The notes: a model not told the origin generated them from the sequence alone. A DNA stretch of 64,000 nucleotides from Catellatospora methionotrophica (GCF_011297335.1 NZ_JAAOTJ010000011.1:124001-188000); one strand, 5' to 3'. Shown: positions 21,151 to 31,319, numbered from the stretch's first letter. Numbers and translations are program-made.

Positions 21151-21990
21151 TCAGGCGGTGCCGGCGGCGCGCTGCCCCGCGGGCACGCCGCGCAGGTTGC
21201 GGGTCTGCTCCGCGCGGGCCGCGAACTCCGCCTCGTCGGGGTAGCCCACCTCGACCAGGTTCAGCCCGTGCGGCGGGGCCACCAGCACGTCGCTGACGCG
21301 CTCCGTACGGGTCAGCAGCGACGCGGGCCAGTCCGGCTCCCGCCGCCCGTCGCCGACCGTCAGCATCGCCCCGACCAGGCTGCGCACCATCGCCTGGCAG
21401 AACGCGTCGGCCTGCACCGTCGCCGCCAGCACCCCGTCGGGCTCGCGCCGCCACGACATCCGGGTGATGTGCCGGATCGTGGTCGCGTGCTCCTTGCGCT
21501 TGCAGAACGCCGCGAAGTCGTGCTCCCCGCACAGCCCGGCCGCGGCGGCTTTGAGCCGGTCCAGGTCCAGCGGGCGCAGCCAGAACAGGGTGTCGCGGCG
21601 GCGCAGCGGACTCGGCCCGGCCTCGGTGTCGGTCACCCGGTACTCGTAGCGCCGCCACAGTGCCGAGAAACGTGCGTCGAAGGCGGGCGGCACCTCGCGG
21701 GCGGCCCACACCCGCACGTCACCGGGCAGCAGCCCGGCGAGCCGGCGCACCAGCGTCGGGGCCAGCGCCTGCCACCGCTCGTCGGGCAGCTCCACGTGGC
21801 AGACCTGACCGGTCGCGTGGACCCCGGCGTCGGTGCGCCCGGCCACGGTCAGGCCGGTCGGGTTGCCCGGCCCGAACACCTTCTCCAGCTCGGCCAGCAG
21901 AACCCCGGCGACGGTACGCCGCCCCGGCTGCGCCGCCCAGCCGGAGAAGTCCGTGCCGTCGTAACCGACGTCCAGGCGTACCCGCGCCAT
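21151..21990 (-). CDS. truA: tRNA pseudouridine synthase A
   Basis: A 279-residue enzyme making pseudouridine at positions 38-40 of the tRNA anticodon arm. The catalytic aspartate is Asp54 in GRTDAGVHA; GYDGTDFSGWA at the N-terminus and the AFCQAMVRSLVGAML helix are family hallmarks. It is the last gene after rplQ, a common actinobacterial arrangement, separated from it by a hairpin. Standard length. Confidence 0.97.
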   Translation of the reverse strand: MARVRLDVGYDGTDFSGWAAQPGRRTVAGVLLAELEKVFGPGNPTGLTVAGRTDAGVHATGQVCHVELPDERWQALAPTLVRRLAGLLPGDVRVWAAREVPPAFDARFSALWRRYEYRVTDTEAGPSPLRRRDTLFWLRPLDLDRLKAAAAGLCGEHDFAAFCKRKEHATTIRHITRMSWRREPDGVLAATVQADAFCQAMVRSLVGAMLTVGDGRREPDWPASLLTRTERVSDVLVAPPHGLNLVEVGYPDEAEFAARAEQTRNLRGVPAGQRAAGTA

Positions 21991-22044
21991 GTCCTGCTCC
22001 TTCGTCTGCGCACCTTGGCGGGCGCACGCCCGCGGAAACGGCGA

Positions 22045-22083
22045 AGCTCCCCTCCCGGCTGCGCGAGCAGCGGGAGAGGAGCT
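22045..22083 (-). terminator. Hairpin after rplQ
   Basis: Arms 22045-22057 and 22071-22083 (AGCTCCCCTCCCG with one mismatch) plus an inner CTGC/GCAG pair form a strong stem just after the rplQ stop. It probably ends or weakens transcription of the alpha operon before truA. No T-tract. Confidence 0.6.
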
Positions 22084-22098
22084 CCGACCGGATGAAAC

Positions 22099-22599
22099 TC
22101 AGGCCTTGTCGGCGGCCTTGTCGGCAGCCTCGTCGGCGGCCTCGTCAGCCTCGCCGGACAGGACCGCGACCTTGTCGGCCTGGGCGGCCTTCTTGGCCTG
22201 GGCCTTGGCAGCCTTCGCCGGCGCCGCGGGCGCCGCCACCTCGAGCTCCTCGACCAGCTCGATGATCGCCATCGGAGCGTTGTCACCCTTGCGCGGGCCG
22301 ACCTTCACGATCCGGGTGTAGCCACCCGGACGGTTCGCGAAGCGCGGCGCGATCTGCTCGAACAGGGACACGAAGACGTCCCGCTCGCCGATCGTCTTGC
22401 GGACCTCACGGCGAGCCGCGAGGTCGTCCCGCTTGGCCTTGGTGATGAGGCGCTCGGCCAGCGGGCGCAGCCGCTTGGCCTTGGTCTCGGTGGTGGTGAT
22501 GCGGCCGTGCTTGAACAGCGCCTGGGCCAGGTTGGCCAGGATCAGCTGCTCGTGCGCGGGGCTGCCCCCGAGGCGGGGACCCTTGGTGGGCGTAGGCAT
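22099..22599 (-). CDS. rplQ: 50S ribosomal protein L17
   Basis: A 166-residue protein. Residues 1-118 are canonical L17 ([31 protein letters not shown]); the last 45 are an Ala/Lys/Glu-rich tail with repeats of [13 protein letters not shown], a length-variable extension common in actinobacteria. It is located at the peptide exit tunnel of the 50S subunit. It ends the alpha operon rpsM-rpsK-rpsD-rpoA-rplQ. Confidence 0.98.
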   Translation of the reverse strand: MPTPTKGPRLGGSPAHEQLILANLAQALFKHGRITTTETKAKRLRPLAERLITKAKRDDLAARREVRKTIGERDVFVSLFEQIAPRFANRPGGYTRIVKVGPRKGDNAPMAIIELVEELEVAAPAAPAKAAKAQAKKAAQADKVAVLSGEADEAADEAADKAADKA

Positions 22600-22641
22600 T
22601 GGTGCTCCTTGATGTCTATCCGAGCTGCCGAGGCAGGTTGG

Positions 22642-23664
22642 TTACAGCTGCTCGGTCTCGCGGTAGTCGTCAGTGTCGTAATCGGCGTCGCCGTAGGAGT
22701 CCACGACGTGGGCCGGGTCGAAGTTCGGAGCCGAGTCCTTCAGCCCCAGACCCATCCCGGCGAGCTTCATCTTGACTTCGTCGATGGACTTCTGCCCGAA
22801 ATTCCTTATGTCGAGCAGGTCCGCCTCGGTGCGCCCGATGAGCTCACCGACGGAGTTGATGCCCTCGCGCTTGAGGCAGTTGTACGAGCGGACGGTGAGG
22901 TCCAGCTCCTCGATCGGCAGCGCCAGGTCGGCAGCGAGCTGCGCGTCCTGCGGCGACGGGCCGATGTCGATGCCCTCGGCGGTCTCGTCCAGCTCACGGC
23001 ACAGGCCGAACAGCTCCACCAGGGTGGAACCGGCCGACGCCAGCGCGGTCCGCGGCGAGATCGACGCCTTCGACTCGACGTCGATGATCAGACGGTCGAA
23101 GTCGGTGCGCTGCTCGACACGGGTCGCCTCGACGCGGTAGGTCACCTTGAGCACCGGCGAGTAGATCGAGTCGACCGGGATGCGGCCGATCTCGGCGCCG
23201 GCGTTCTTGTTCTGCGCCGCCGTGACGTAACCCCGGCCCCGCTCGACGGTCAGCTCCATGTCGAGCCGGCCCTTGCCGTTCAGGGTCGCGAGCTTGAGGT
23301 CCGGGTTGTGCACGGAGACACCGGCCGGGGGCTGGACGTCGCCGGCGGTCACGTCGCCAGGGCCCTGCTTGCGCAGGTACATGCTGACCGGCTCGTCGTG
23401 CTCCGACGAGACGCACAGGTCCTTGACGTTCATGACCAGCTCGACCACGTCCTCCTTGACACCGGGGATCGTGGTGAACTCGTGCAGCACACCGTCGATC
23501 TTGATGCTCGTGACGGCCGCGCCCGGGATCGAGCTGAGCAGCGTACGACGCAGCGAGTTGCCGAGGGTGTAGCCGAACCCGGGCTCGAGCGGCTCGATGG
23601 TGAACCGGGAGCGGGTCTCGTTGATCGACTCTTCGGTGAGAGTCGGCCGCTGAGAGATAAGCAC
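22642..23664 (-). CDS. rpoA: DNA-directed RNA polymerase subunit alpha
   Basis: A 340-residue subunit: N-terminal dimerisation domain ([30 protein letters not shown]) and C-terminal DNA/activator-binding domain ([30 protein letters not shown]), with an acidic tail. The GTG start at 23664 is preceded by GAGGAG at 8 bp and matches the family opening LISQRPTL. The region upstream of this start in frame is not homologous. Confidence 0.98.
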   Translation of the reverse strand: MLISQRPTLTEESINETRSRFTIEPLEPGFGYTLGNSLRRTLLSSIPGAAVTSIKIDGVLHEFTTIPGVKEDVVELVMNVKDLCVSSEHDEPVSMYLRKQGPGDVTAGDVQPPAGVSVHNPDLKLATLNGKGRLDMELTVERGRGYVTAAQNKNAGAEIGRIPVDSIYSPVLKVTYRVEATRVEQRTDFDRLIIDVESKASISPRTALASAGSTLVELFGLCRELDETAEGIDIGPSPQDAQLAADLALPIEELDLTVRSYNCLKREGINSVGELIGRTEADLLDIRNFGQKSIDEVKMKLAGMGLGLKDSAPNFDPAHVVDSYGDADYDTDDYRETEQL

Positions 23665-23755
23665 TGGGTGAACTCCTCTACGTTGGGCGCCCACTATTTG
23701 ACGCCACGCGTAACGGCGGCCGGTGCGGCGAATCGCCGCACCGGCCAGAGCACTA

Positions 23756-24382
23756 CTACTTGGAGTAGAGCTCGACGATCAGCTGCTCCTGGACCTGGGT
23801 GTCGATCACCTGACGGGCCGGAAGCGAGTGAACGAGAACCTTGAACTGGCTGGGGATGACCTCCAGCCAGGCCGGAACGCCGCGAGAGCCGGCCTCCGCC
23901 TGCGCCACCACGAACGGCGTGAGCTCGCGGGACTTGCCCCGGACCTCGACGATGTCGTGCTCGGTGACGCGGTACGACGGGATGTCGACCTTCTTGCCGT
24001 TGACCAGGAAGTGACCGTGCTTCACGACCTGGCGGGCGTGGTCACGGGACTTGGCCAGGCCGGCCCGGTAGACCACGTTGTCGAGGCGCGACTCGAGGAT
24101 CTGCAGCAGAACCTCACCCGTCTTGCCCGACTTGCGGTTGGCCTCTTCGTAGTAGCCGCGGAACTGCTTCTCCAGCACGCCGTAGATACGACGGGCCTTC
24201 TGCTTCTCACGAAGCTGCAGCAGGTACTCGGACTCCTTGGTACGACCGCGGCCGTGCTGGCCGGGCGGGAAGGGGCGCGACTCGAACGGGCACTTGGGCC
24301 CATCGCACTTGCTGCCCTTGAGGAACAGCTTGACCTTCTCACGACGGCAACGGCGGCAGTCTGCGCCGGTGTAACGAGCCAT
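23756..24382 (-). CDS. rpsD: 30S ribosomal protein S4
   Basis: A 208-residue primary 16S-binding protein. The N-terminal zinc-type pattern is visible: [23 protein letters not shown] contains C-x2-C and later Cys residues. The S4 RNA-binding domain follows ([35 protein letters not shown]). ATG 24382 chosen; the frame's upstream extension overlaps rpsK. The Cys-containing form is the zinc-binding S4 variant. Confidence 0.98.
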   Translation of the reverse strand: MARYTGADCRRCRREKVKLFLKGSKCDGPKCPFESRPFPPGQHGRGRTKESEYLLQLREKQKARRIYGVLEKQFRGYYEEANRKSGKTGEVLLQILESRLDNVVYRAGLAKSRDHARQVVKHGHFLVNGKKVDIPSYRVTEHDIVEVRGKSRELTPFVVAQAEAGSRGVPAWLEVIPSQFKVLVHSLPARQVIDTQVQEQLIVELYSK

Positions 24383-24396
24383 TTGTCTATCTCCCC

Positions 24397-24804
24397 TTAG
24401 ACCCGGCGACGCTTGGGCGGACGGCATCCGTTGTGCGGCTGCGGCGTGACGTCGGAGATCTGCCCGACCTCGAGACCGGCAGCGGTCAGCGAACGGATGG
24501 CGGTCTCACGGCCAGAGCCCGGACCCTTGACGAACACGTCGACCTTGCGCATGCCGTGCTCCATCGCGCGACGCGCGGCGGCCTCGGCGGCCAGCTGGGC
24601 GGCGAACGGAGTCGACTTACGCGAGCCCTTGAAGCCGACCTGGCCGGCGGAGGCCCACGAGATCACAGCACCGGTCGGGTCCGTGATGGACACGATGGTG
24701 TTGTTGAACGTGCTCTTGATGTGCGCCTGCCCGTGGGAGACGTTCTTGCGTTCTTTACGCCGGACCTTCTTTACAGCGGCCCCAGCGCGTGCCTTGGGTG
24801 GCAT
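24397..24804 (-). CDS. rpsK: 30S ribosomal protein S11
   Basis: A 135-residue protein of the 30S platform. Clear family blocks: [43 protein letters not shown] and the C-terminal [19 protein letters not shown] basic N-terminal extension ([18 protein letters not shown]) precedes the core. Located between rpsM and rpsD as in other bacteria. Confidence 0.98.
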   Translation of the reverse strand: MPPKARAGAAVKKVRRKERKNVSHGQAHIKSTFNNTIVSITDPTGAVISWASAGQVGFKGSRKSTPFAAQLAAEAAARRAMEHGMRKVDVFVKGPGSGRETAIRSLTAAGLEVGQISDVTPQPHNGCRPPKRRRV

Positions 24805-24848
24805 ATCTTTATGCGCTCCTTCTAGATGCGATTGCTAACGGGACAGGC

Positions 24849-25229
24849 TTACTTCTTGCCGGCCTTCTTCTTGCCGGCCACGGTGCGCTTCGGGCCCTTG
24901 CGGGTACGAGCGTTCGTGCGAGTGCGCTGTCCACGGACAGGCAGGCCCTTGCGGTGCCGGATGCCCTCGTAGCAACCGATCTCCACCTTGCGGCGGATGT
25001 CAGCGGCGACCTCGCGGCGCAGGTCACCTTCAACCTTGAAGTTCGCTTCGATGTAGTCACGAAGCTGAACGACCTCTTCGTCGGTGAGGTCCTTCGCCCG
25101 CTTGTTCGGGTCGATGCCCGTGGCGGAGCAGAGCTGCGCCGAGCGGGTGCGGCCGATGCCGTAAACGTAGGTAAGCGCGATCTCCAGCCGCTTTTCGCGG
25201 GGGAGATCAACGCCGACGAGACGTGCCAT
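24849..25229 (-). CDS. rpsM: 30S ribosomal protein S13
   Basis: A 126-residue protein contacting the 50S subunit and P-site t[33 protein letters not shown] is the standard opening, and [22 protein letters not shown] the tRNA-contacting tail, ending in a Lys-rich KKKAGKK. ATG 25229 follows GAGGAGCAGCCCACC. It begins the alpha operon after rpmJ. Confidence 0.98.
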   Translation of the reverse strand: MARLVGVDLPREKRLEIALTYVYGIGRTRSAQLCSATGIDPNKRAKDLTDEEVVQLRDYIEANFKVEGDLRREVAADIRRKVEIGCYEGIRHRKGLPVRGQRTRTNARTRKGPKRTVAGKKKAGKK

Positions 25230-25415
25230 GGTGGGCTGCTCCTCGTAGCTTGCGGAGGTCTGCGCCCGATCCATCCCCCACCTGCCCAGGTGGGGCCCCG
25301 GCCTCCGACCGGGGGTTGATCCGCAGAGCTGTCCGACAAGTCGGAGCGTTCCCGCGGCTGGAACGAGCTATTGCTGGTGATGCTGCAACGACAAGGCGTC
25401 GCCAGGGAGCTGGAA

Positions 25416-25529
25416 TCAGCCCTGGCGCTGCTTGTGGCGCGGGTCGTCACAAATGATCATGACCCGGCCGTGCCGACGGATGACGCGGCACTTGTTGCAG
25501 ATCTTCTTGACACTCGGCTTGACCTTCAC
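25416..25529 (-). CDS. rpmJ: 50S ribosomal protein L36
   Basis: A 37-codon gene with GTG start at 25529 and TGA at 25416-25418. The product begins [20 protein letters not shown], then has a further Cys and His ([11 protein letters not shown]), giving the C-x2-C...C...H zinc ribbon of the zinc-binding L36 form. It lies between infA and rpsM, its normal place. The last residue before the stop is Gly. Confidence 0.97.
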   Translation of the reverse strand: MKVKPSVKKICNKCRVIRRHGRVMIICDDPRHKQRQG

Positions 25530-25615
25530 GGCTCGCCTTTGCTGCTATTCCCGGCCCGAGCATGGTCGAGCCAGGGAAAGACGGACACGGACTCACCCCG
25601 GTGGAGTCAGTTCGA

Positions 25616-25837
25616 TTACTTGTAGCGGTAGACGATCCGCCCGCGGGTGAGGTCGTACGGCGAGAGTTCGACGACGACCCGGTCCTCGGGCAGGATGCGA
25701 ATGTAGTGCTGACGCATCTTGCCGCTGATGTGGGCCAAGACCTTGTGGCCGTTAGCGAGCTCGACCCGGAACATTGCGTTCGGGAGTGGCTCGATAACTC
25801 GGCCCTCGATCTCGATGGCCCCGTCCTTCTTCGGCAT
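25616..25837 (-). CDS. infA: Translation initiation factor IF-1
   Basis: A 73-residue S1/OB-fold protein that binds the 30S A site during initiation. [42 protein letters not shown] and [13 protein letters not shown] are nearly invariant. It begins a transcription unit infA-rpmJ-rpsM-rpsK-rpsD-rpoA-rplQ; a promoter-like pair is seen about 140 bp upstream. Confidence 0.98.
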   Translation of the reverse strand: MPKKDGAIEIEGRVIEPLPNAMFRVELANGHKVLAHISGKMRQHYIRILPEDRVVVELSPYDLTRGRIVYRYK

Positions 25838-25982
25838 ATCCTCCGCTACCTGACATAGGGTGAATGGGTCGGCTCACCTGGTCCATCACGACCCGGTAGG
25901 ACCGGATCGCGCCAGCCGCGGTTCCGCCGGACCCCCGAAGCGCGGGGAGCATGGCGGAGTGGACGCGGTGCGCCGATTGGCC

Positions 25983-26012
25983 AGTCTACGCCCACCTCGG
26001 CATCGACACCAA
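25983..26012 (-). promoter_or_regulatory. Predicted promoter for infA-rpmJ-alpha operon
   Basis: On the minus strand, TTGGTG (26012-26007), an 18-bp spacer and TAGACT (25988-25983) fit a housekeeping-type actinobacterial promoter; the -35 is weak (3/6). Transcription would start near 25976, about 140 bp before infA. The rest of the 25838-26224 interval holds only this and the palindrome 26088-26176. Confidence 0.45.
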
Positions 26013-26087
26013 ACCACCCCCCGACCCCCGCGGCCGGGAGTGTCACACCCCACACCACGACCGCCGTGCCCTGCGCCGCCAACCCTC

Positions 26088-26176
26088 CCCACACTGCTTC
26101 CGCAACTCTTAAAGAATCGCGGCTATTCGTGCCCCTCGAAGCCGCGACTCTTTAAGAGTTGCGGAAGCAGTGTGGG
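26088..26176. terminator. 37-bp palindrome after map, probable terminator (repeat family E, copy 2)
   Basis: Arms 26088-26124 and 26140-26176 pair over 37 bp with one mismatch around a 15-nt loop, about 50 bp after the map stop. CTTCCGCAACTCTTAAAGA and the following TCGCGGC occur in the same order in the palindrome beside thiC. The length and conservation exceed what an ordinary terminator needs. Confidence 0.75.
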
Positions 26177-26224
26177 CGGGGTGGGGCGGGGCGGGCGCGG
26201 CTAGGCCGGCGGCGGGTTCGAGGG

Positions 26225-27061
26225 TCAGGCGGTGGCGGAGGCCGTGAGGAGGTCGCCGAGGCGGGCGCGGCCGCCGTCGGGGGCGGTGAGAACCCACACG
26301 CCGTCGTCGAAGAGGCCGATGGAGTGCTCGACGTGCGCGGCGTGCGAGCCGTCGGTGGTGACCACGGTCCAGCCGTCGTTCAGCTCCGCGGTACGGGCCG
26401 AGCCCATCGTGATCATCGGCTCGATGGCCAGGGCCATGCCAGCGACCAGCTTCGGGCCGCGACCGGGGCGCCCGTGGTTGTGGATGTGCGGCTCCTGGTG
26501 CATGGCGGTGCCGATGCCGTGGCCGCCGTATCCCTTGACGATGCCGTACTTACGGGGCGCCTTGCGCACCGCCGACTCCACAGCCCACGAGATGTCGGTC
26601 AGCCGGCCGGTGCCCGAACGCACCCCCCGGGCCGCGGCGGCGATGCCCGCCCACATCGACTCCTCGGCCACCTCGGCCATCCGCAGCAGGTCCGGGCGGG
26701 TCTCCCCGACGCCGACGGTGATCGCCGCGTCGCCGTGCCAGCCGTGCAGGATGGCCCCGCAGTCGATCGAGATCAGGTCGCCCTCGGCCAGCACGTGCTT
26801 CGGGTTCGGGATCGTGTGCACGATCTGCTCGTTCACCGACGAGCAGATGGTGGCAGGGAAGCCGTGGTAGCCCTTGAACGACGGGATCGCCCCGTGCGAC
26901 CGGATCACGTCCTCGGCGACGGCGTCCAGCTCGGCGGTGCTGACCCCGGGCTTGACCGCCTCGCGGGCCGCCGCCAGCGCGGCTGCCACCACCAGCCCGG
27001 CAGCGCGCATCAGGTGCAGCTGCTCCGGCGTCTTGATCTCGATGTCCATGTGCTCGGCCAT
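26225..27061 (-). CDS. map: Methionine aminopeptidase, type I
   Basis: A 278-residue dinuclear metalloprotease that removes initiator Met from new proteins. Pita-bread-fold motifs: FPATICSSVNEQIVHTIP, the metal aspartates in ISIDCGAILHGWHGDAAITV, GYGGHGIGTAMHQEPHIHN, and the glutamate in LAIEPMITMG. ATG 27061 is preceded by GGGAAGG; ATG 27049 (MDIEIKTPEQ) is also possible. It follows adk after a 228-bp GC-rich gap in which nothing else was recognised. Confidence 0.95.
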   Translation of the reverse strand: MAEHMDIEIKTPEQLHLMRAAGLVVAAALAAAREAVKPGVSTAELDAVAEDVIRSHGAIPSFKGYHGFPATICSSVNEQIVHTIPNPKHVLAEGDLISIDCGAILHGWHGDAAITVGVGETRPDLLRMAEVAEESMWAGIAAAARGVRSGTGRLTDISWAVESAVRKAPRKYGIVKGYGGHGIGTAMHQEPHIHNHGRPGRGPKLVAGMALAIEPMITMGSARTAELNDGWTVVTTDGSHAAHVEHSIGLFDDGVWVLTAPDGGRARLGDLLTASATA

Positions 27062-27289
27062 TGCCTTCCCACCGGCCCGGCTGCTGCCGGGTGACTGCTG
27101 CCCGGCGGGGACCGCCCGGTGCTGTCGTCGCGTCACGGCCGCGGAGCCGACCTCCGACCGCCGCGTCGACCGCGGCAGCCCGCCGCCGGACCGGCAACGG
27201 CCGGTGCGGCGGCGGTCATGCCGCGTCGTCGCGTCAGAGAAGTCGTGATCCCCGCAGGCGCCGGCCCCACCGCCGAGCGCCAGGCAATG

Positions 27290-27943
27290 CTACGCGCTGA
27301 ACGAGCGCAGTTCGTTGATGGCCCGCTCGGTGACGTCCTCCACCGGACCCATGGCGTCGATCCCGACCAGGCGGTTCTGCGCGCCGTAGTGGTCGACCAG
27401 GGGGGCGGTGTCGCGGGCGTACACCTTCAGCCGCTCCGCGATCGTCTCGGCCTTGTCGTCGTCGCGCTGGTAGAGCTCGCCGCCGCAGCGGTCGCAGAGG
27501 TTCTCGCGGCTCGACGCGTCGAACTCGATGTGCCAGATCTTGCCGCAGCCGTGGCAGGTGCGACGGCCGGACAGGCGGCGGATGACCTCGTCGTTGTCGA
27601 CGATGAGCTCCAGCACCAGGTCCAGGTTCGCGCCCGTGTCGGCGAGCATCTTGTCCAGCGCGACGGCCTGGGGCACGGTGCGCGGGAAGCCGTCGAGCAG
27701 GAAGCCGTCGGCGGCGTCGGCTTCGGCCAGCCGGCCGCGCACCATGTTGATGGTGACCTCGTCCGGCACCAGGCCGCCCGAGTCCATGTAGCGCTTGGCC
27801 TCCAGGCCCAGCGGGGTGCCCTGCGAGACGTTGGCCCGGAAGATGTCACCCGTCGAGATCTTCGGCACGGAAAGGTGCGAGGCGATGAACTCCGCCTGCG
27901 TCCCCTTGCCCGCGCCCGGCGGACCCACCAGCACCAGCCTCAT
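27290..27943 (-). CDS. adk: Adenylate kinase
   Basis: A 217-residue enzyme interconverting ATP + AMP and 2 ADP. P-loop GPPGAGKGT at 7-15; AMP-site DGFPRT. The long LID domain carries a complete zinc knuckle, Cys130-x2-Cys133 and Cys150-x2-Cys153. Many actinobacterial Adk enzymes have short or zinc-free LIDs, so the intact four-Cys LID is worth noting. It lies in the usual secY-adk-map order. Confidence 0.97.
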   Translation of the reverse strand: MRLVLVGPPGAGKGTQAEFIASHLSVPKISTGDIFRANVSQGTPLGLEAKRYMDSGGLVPDEVTINMVRGRLAEADAADGFLLDGFPRTVPQAVALDKMLADTGANLDLVLELIVDNDEVIRRLSGRRTCHGCGKIWHIEFDASSRENLCDRCGGELYQRDDDKAETIAERLKVYARDTAPLVDHYGAQNRLVGIDAMGPVEDVTERAINELRSFSA

Positions 27944-28013
27944 TACGACACCTCACTAAAACCGGCGAACCGGCGGCGCGAGAACGCGCCGCCGATCCGC
28001 TGCGCCCGCTTGC

Positions 28014-29342
28014 TCACCGAAGGAATCCCTCGTAGCTGCGCTGCATGAGCTGGCTCTCGATCTGCTTTACCGTCTCCAGACCCACACCCACCATGATCAG
28101 CACCGCGGTGCCGCCGAAGGGGAAGTTCTGGTAGGCCTGGGAGTCTAGCCAGATGAAGAACAGGTTCGGCAGGATCGCGATGATGCCCAGGTAGAACGCA
28201 CCCGGCAGAGTGATCCGGCTGAGGATGAAGTCCAGGTAGTCGGCGGTCGGCTTACCCGGCCGGATACCCGGCACGAAGCCGCCGTACTTCTTCATGTTGT
28301 CCGCGATCTCGGTCGGGTTGAACGTGATCGAGACGTAGAAGTACGTGAAGAAGATGATCATCACGAAGTAGAGCAGGATGTAGCTCCACTTGCTGGGGAC
28401 GGTCAGGTAGTCGCGCAGCCAGATCTGGACCGTGCCCGGGTTGTTCTGGTCCATGAACTGCAGGGCCAGCGTGGGCAGGTAGAGCAGCGACGACGCGAAG
28501 ATGACGGGGATGACGCCCGCCTGGTTGACCTTCAGCGGGATGTAGGTCGACGTGCCGCCGTACATCCGCCGGCCGACCATGCGCTTGGCGTACTGCACCG
28601 GGATGCGGCGCTGCGCCTGCTCGATGTACACCACCAGCGCGATGACCACGACGACGAGCGCGAGCACCCCGACGAAGCCCCACCAGCCCTTCGACTCCTT
28701 CAGCTGCCAGCCCTCACTGGGCAGGCGAGCCGCGATGGAGGTGAAGATCAGGACGGACATGCCGTTGCCCACACCGCGGTCGGTGATGAGCTCGCCGAGC
28801 CACATCACGACGCCGGTGCCGGCGGTCATGGTGACGACCAGCGCGGTCAGCGTGACCCACTGCGGCAGCGCCGTGTTGGGCACGATCGGGAACTCGTCGC
28901 ACGCGCCCTGGAACAGCTGGCCGGAGCGGGCCAGGGCCACGAAGGCCGAGGACTGCAGGACGGCGAGGCCCAGGGTCAGGTAGCGGGTGTACTGGGTGAT
29001 CTTCGCCTGGCCGGACTGGCCCTCCTTGCGAAGCTGCTCCAGGCGCGGGATGACCACGGTGAGCAGCTGCAGGATGATCGACGCCGTGATGTACGGCATG
29101 ATGCCGAGCGCGAAGACCGACAGGGACAGCAGAGCGCCGCCGGAGAAGAGGTTAAGGAGCGTGAAGACGCCGTTCTCGGCACCCGACTCCATGGCGGTGA
29201 TGCACTTCTGCACGTTCCCGTACGAGACACCGGGGCTGGGCAGCGTGGCACCGAGGCGATAGAGCGCGATGATCCCGAGCGTGAACAGAATCTTCTTGCG
29301 CAGGTCAGGCGTCTTGAACGCACTGACAAAAGCGGAGAGCAA
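28014..29342 (-). CDS. secY: Protein translocase subunit SecY
   Basis: A 442-residue channel with about ten membrane helices. It shows FKTPDLRKKILFTLGIIALYRLGATLP, the plug region, LGELITDRGVGNGMS, and the cytoplasmic loop VGRRMYGG. The start is taken as TTG 29342: AGGAGG lies exactly 6 bp upstream and the family opening is LLSAFVSAFKTPDLR. A longer frame from 29426 has no homologous N-terminus. It works with SecE (59003-59398). It is separated from rplO by 309 bp with a strong hairpin, so it probably has its own promoter. Confidence 0.95.
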   Translation of the reverse strand: MLSAFVSAFKTPDLRKKILFTLGIIALYRLGATLPSPGVSYGNVQKCITAMESGAENGVFTLLNLFSGGALLSLSVFALGIMPYITASIILQLLTVVIPRLEQLRKEGQSGQAKITQYTRYLTLGLAVLQSSAFVALARSGQLFQGACDEFPIVPNTALPQWVTLTALVVTMTAGTGVVMWLGELITDRGVGNGMSVLIFTSIAARLPSEGWQLKESKGWWGFVGVLALVVVVIALVVYIEQAQRRIPVQYAKRMVGRRMYGGTSTYIPLKVNQAGVIPVIFASSLLYLPTLALQFMDQNNPGTVQIWLRDYLTVPSKWSYILLYFVMIIFFTYFYVSITFNPTEIADNMKKYGGFVPGIRPGKPTADYLDFILSRITLPGAFYLGIIAILPNLFFIWLDSQAYQNFPFGGTAVLIMVGVGLETVKQIESQLMQRSYEGFLR

Positions 29343-29603
29343 CTTCTTCCTCCTGCGCGCGGCACCGGGGGCCGGTGGCTGTCGTGTAAGGGGCGTGACT
29401 GGGTATGTGGTGCGAGCCGTGACCATTACGGTCGGCCTTCACCGCGCCACGCGCAGTTTACGCGTAGCTGGGATCGGACTCTAACAGTCCCGACCCTCAA
29501 TGGTCAGGTCTGCACGGCACATATCTGTGCCAGCCTAGGCCTTGGCAGCGCTCGTGCCCAGTGGCTACGACCTGCGTCTTGCCCAGAAAGGCCGAAAGCC
29601 GAG
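29343..29603 (-). promoter_or_regulatory. secY upstream region, weak promoter candidate
   Basis: This is a non-coding leader between the rplO hairpin and secY. On the minus strand, CTGACC, an 18-bp spacer and TAGAGT (about 29475-29510) form a weak promoter-like pair. TAAACT (about 29456-29461) is another possible -10 without a good -35. No gene was seen here. Confidence 0.3.
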
Positions 29604-29637
29604 CGTGGCGCCCGACCTAGGTCGGTCGGGCGCCACG
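29604..29637 (-). terminator. Terminator hairpin after rplO
   Basis: A perfect 14-bp stem (29604-29617 with 29624-29637, CGTGGCGCCCGACC and complement) around a 6-nt loop, 14 bp after the rplO stop. No T-tract. It probably ends the S10-spc transcript before secY. Confidence 0.75.
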
Positions 29638-29651
29638 TCTGCGACTGTCGC

Positions 29652-30095
29652 TTACAGCTCCGTCACGGAGCCGCCGGCGGCTGCGATCTTCTCCTTGGCG
29701 GTGGCGCTGAAACCGTGCGCCGACACCTGGAGCTTCACGCCGCCGAGCTCGCCGGTGCCGAGCACCTTGACCGGGTGGCCCTTGCGGACGGCACCGGCCT
29801 CGGCCAGCTCCAGCGGGCCGACCTGGCCGCCGTTGGGGAACAGCTCGGCGAGCCGGTCCAGGTTCACGACCTGGAACACGACCTTGAACTTGTTCCGGAA
29901 GCCCTTCATCTTCGGAAGCCGCATGTGGATAGGCATCTGCCCACCCTCAAACGACGGCTTCACCTGGTAGCGGGCCTTCGTACCCTTGGTACCACGACCG
30001 GCGGTCTTGCCCTTGGAACCCTCACCACGACCCACGCGGGTCTTGGCGGTCTTCGCACCGGGCGCCGGGCGGAGGTGGTGGATCTTGATCGTCAT
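29652..30095 (-). CDS. rplO: 50S ribosomal protein L15
   Basis: A 147-residue protein. The Gly/Arg/Lys-rich N-terminal extension ([19 protein letters not shown]) penetrates 23S rRNA, and the globular domain ends in [15 protein letters not shown]. The start overlaps the rpmD stop by one base (TAATG). It ends the spc block before the hairpin at 29604-29637. Confidence 0.98.
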   Translation of the reverse strand: MTIKIHHLRPAPGAKTAKTRVGRGEGSKGKTAGRGTKGTKARYQVKPSFEGGQMPIHMRLPKMKGFRNKFKVVFQVVNLDRLAELFPNGGQVGPLELAEAGAVRKGHPVKVLGTGELGGVKLQVSAHGFSATAKEKIAAAGGSVTEL

Positions 30096-30277
30096 TACTC
30101 AACCTCCTCGACCTTCACGAGGTGGCTGACCGCGAAGATCATGCCCCGAATCTCGGGACGGTCCTCTTTCACCACCACGTCGTTGATCCGCTTGAGCCCG
30201 AGCGAACGCAGCGACTCGCGCTGGTTGCGCTTGCGCCCGATGTCGGACCGCAGCTGGGTGACCTTCAAACGTGCCAT
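30095..30277 (-). CDS. rpmD: 50S ribosomal protein L30
   Basis: A 60-residue protein: [35 protein letters not shown] with the standard length for bacterial L30. ATG 30277 lies 2 bp after the rpsE stop; the apparently longer frame only overlaps rpsE in another frame. Confidence 0.98.
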   Translation of the reverse strand: MARLKVTQLRSDIGRKRNQRESLRSLGLKRINDVVVKEDRPEIRGMIFAVSHLVKVEEVE

Positions 30278-30279
30278 CG

Positions 30280-30912
30280 TTACGCACCCGCTCCCGCACG
30301 CGCGGCCAGCAGCGCGGCCGGCGCGACGTCCTCGACCGGCAGCCCACGGCGGGCCGCGATGGCCTCCGGGGACTCCAGCATCTTCAGCGCGGCGACCGTG
30401 GCGTGCACGATGTTGATCGGGTTCGAGGAGCCGAGGCTCTTCGACAGCACGTCGTGGATGCCCACGCACTCCAGCACGGCGCGAACCGGGCCGCCGGCGA
30501 TGACACCGGTACCGGCGCTGGCCGGCTTGAGCAGCACTACACCGGCAGCCGCCTCACCCTGCACGGGGTGCGGGATGGTGGAGCCGATCCGGGGAACCCG
30601 GAAGAAGTGCTTCTTGGCCTCCTCGACACCCTTGGCGATCGCCGCGGGCACCTCCTTGGCCTTGCCGTAGCCGACGCCGACGTTGCCGTCACCGTCGCCG
30701 ACGATCACCAGAGCGGTGAAGCTGAAGCGCCGACCGCCCTTGACGACCTTGGCGACACGGTTGATCGTGACGACCCGCTCGAGATGCGGGGTCTTCTCGA
30801 CCGGCGCGTTGCCACGGCCGTCGCCACGGCCGCGCCGCTCGCGTCCACCGCGGTCGCCGCCCTCACTGCCACCGGAACCGGAACCCGTGCCCCGGCGTTG
30901 TGGTCCTGGCAT
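30280..30912 (-). CDS. rpsE: 30S ribosomal protein S5
   Basis: A 210-residue protein at the mRNA entry channel. A 35-residue Gly/Arg-rich N-terminal tail precedes the double-stranded-RNA-like domain ([43 protein letters not shown]) and the C-terminal S5 domain. ATG 30912 is preferred over GTG 30924 because AGGAAAGG lies 11 bp before it. Confidence 0.97.
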   Translation of the reverse strand: MPGPQRRGTGSGSGGSEGGDRGGRERRGRGDGRGNAPVEKTPHLERVVTINRVAKVVKGGRRFSFTALVIVGDGDGNVGVGYGKAKEVPAAIAKGVEEAKKHFFRVPRIGSTIPHPVQGEAAAGVVLLKPASAGTGVIAGGPVRAVLECVGIHDVLSKSLGSSNPINIVHATVAALKMLESPEAIAARRGLPVEDVAPAALLAARAGAGA

Positions 30913-30929
30913 TATCCCAGCCACCTTTC

Positions 30930-31319
30930 CTAGAACTCGAGTCCAGCACCGCGTGCGGCGTCCGCCAGAGCCGCGATGCGGCCCGCGTAGCGGTTGCCAC
31001 CGCGGTCGAAGACGACCTTGGTGATACCGGCGGCCTTCGCCCGATCGGCGAGCAGAGCGCCCACCTTGCCGGCGATGGCGCTCTTGTCGCCCTCGGCGCC
31101 CTTGATCGAGGCGTCCATGCTCGACGCGGACACCACGGTGTGACCCTTGGTGTCGTCCACGATCTGGACCCAGATGTGGCGCAGCGAGCGGGTGACGACC
31201 AGACGGGGGCGCTCAGCGGTGCCGCTGAGGTTCCGGCGGATGCGGAAGTGCCGACGCGCCTTGCCGACGGCCCGCTTGGCGGCGACGCCGTTGCGGCGCT
31301 TGAGCAGCGTGGCGGTCAC
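30930..31319 (-). CDS. rplR: 50S ribosomal protein L18
   Basis: A 129-residue 5S rRNA-binding protein: [34 protein letters not shown] and [29 protein letters not shown] start in a GTGA overlap with the rplF stop. Confidence 0.98.
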   Translation of the reverse strand: MTATLLKRRNGVAAKRAVGKARRHFRIRRNLSGTAERPRLVVTRSLRHIWVQIVDDTKGHTVVSASSMDASIKGAEGDKSAIAGKVGALLADRAKAAGITKVVFDRGGNRYAGRIAALADAARGAGLEF

